Positions 63,940 to 64,000 of a stretch of DNA of 64,000 nt are shown one piece after another; positions within the stretch are counted from its first letter, which is position 1; every line of letters begins with the position of its first letter. Made by a program: the position numbers and the translations under genes. This stretch comes from Polymorphobacter fuscus (GTDB lineage: Bacteria > Pseudomonadota > Alphaproteobacteria > Sphingomonadales > Sphingomonadaceae). Below the pieces are notes generated by a model. It made no database searches. It was not told the DNA's origin and saw only the letters and a program-made list of their open reading frames with translations. The stretch lies in the NCBI RefSeq assembly GCF_011927825.1, contig NZ_JAATJI010000001.1, positions 806,001 through 870,000 on the forward strand, written 5' to 3'.

Positions 63940-64000
63940 ATGACATTTTTCTATCGCCGGCTCGGCCTGGCGGCGGCGGCGCTGCTGGGCGGGCTGTTGT
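63940..64000 (+). CDS. Start of an exported protein (3' end outside window)
   Basis: Only 20 codons are visible. They encode MTFFYRRLGLAAAALLGGLL, a basic n-region and hydrophobic core typical of a signal peptide. The stretch before the ATG (CGGACGGGGGC) could supply a ribosome site. In related genomes an NlpD/M23 peptidase often lies near DUF815-yajC-secDF, but the visible sequence cannot confirm that. Confidence 0.5.
   Translation, partial: MTFFYRRLGLAAAALLGGLL

Noticed and set aside
1..64000. CRISPR arrays, insertion sequences, prophage or integrative-element borders
   Set aside because: No regularly spaced repeats, transposase or integrase motifs, or direct repeats at tRNA 3' ends were seen; the tRNA genes are flanked by ordinary chromosomal genes.

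Overview
This is a chromosomal, high-GC window (roughly two-thirds G+C by eye) from an alphaproteobacterium of the Sphingomonadales, probably Sphingomonadaceae or Sphingosinicellaceae. That placement is inferred from gcrA, DUF1467 and DUF815 genes, the order nuoN-birA-coaX-rnj-DUF1467, a trxB/lysR/lrp neighbourhood, PEPxxWA-type C-terminal sorting signals and a large Oar-like TonB receptor. I see no insertion sequence, prophage, integrase or CRISPR array. The first gene (plsX) and the last one are cut by the window edges.

Layout. 1-3.5 kb: plsX-fabH-ihfA-merR-parA, lipid initiation followed by regulators. 3.5-9.6 kb: a minus-strand gene for a small protein resembling the BLF1/CNF1 glutamine deamidase fold, an RND efflux permease with its lipoprotein adaptor, and an ABC-2 permease. 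9.7-16.4 kb: gcrA, a stress flavoprotein, a Baeyer-Villiger-type monooxygenase, phaC coupled to a cupin gene, a small secreted protein and an AlaC-like aminotransferase. 16.4-24.7 kb: tRNA-Ile2, a probable C-rich-loop small RNA, lysR-trxB divergent from lrp, an exported amidase, a large TonB-dependent receptor and tRNA-Val. 24.8-31.7 kb: an inositol-phosphate locus with a cytidylyltransferase, myo-inositol-1-phosphate synthase, a fused protein with a degenerate active site, and divergently a CDP-alcohol phosphotransferase, a membrane coiled-coil protein and a TrpF-like barrel. 31.7-44.8 kb: nuoGHIJKLMN, birA, coaX, rnj and DUF1467 in one direction. 45-47 kb: two divergent PEPxxWA-CTERM genes. 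47-53 kb: trmFO, a membrane protein, a DUF481 protein, a 2OG-Fe(II) oxygenase and an alkaline phosphatase. 53-57 kb: truA-fmt and tolB-pal. 57-64 kb: tRNA-Met, an isoaspartyl peptidase, a nitronate monooxygenase-like protein, secF-secD-yajC and a DUF815 ATPase.

Most of the window is housekeeping. Many junctions are 1-4 base stop/start overlaps (TGATG, ATGA, GTGA), indicating translationally coupled operons, and GTG starts are common. The least ordinary parts are (i) the BLF1/CNF1-like protein at 3.5-4.2 kb, (ii) the inositol locus with its apparent pseudoenzyme at 24.8-31.7 kb, (iii) the multi-hairpin C-rich small RNA candidate near 16.6 kb, and (iv) the separation of nuoG-N from nuoA-F. All family assignments were made by reading motifs; no database search was run.
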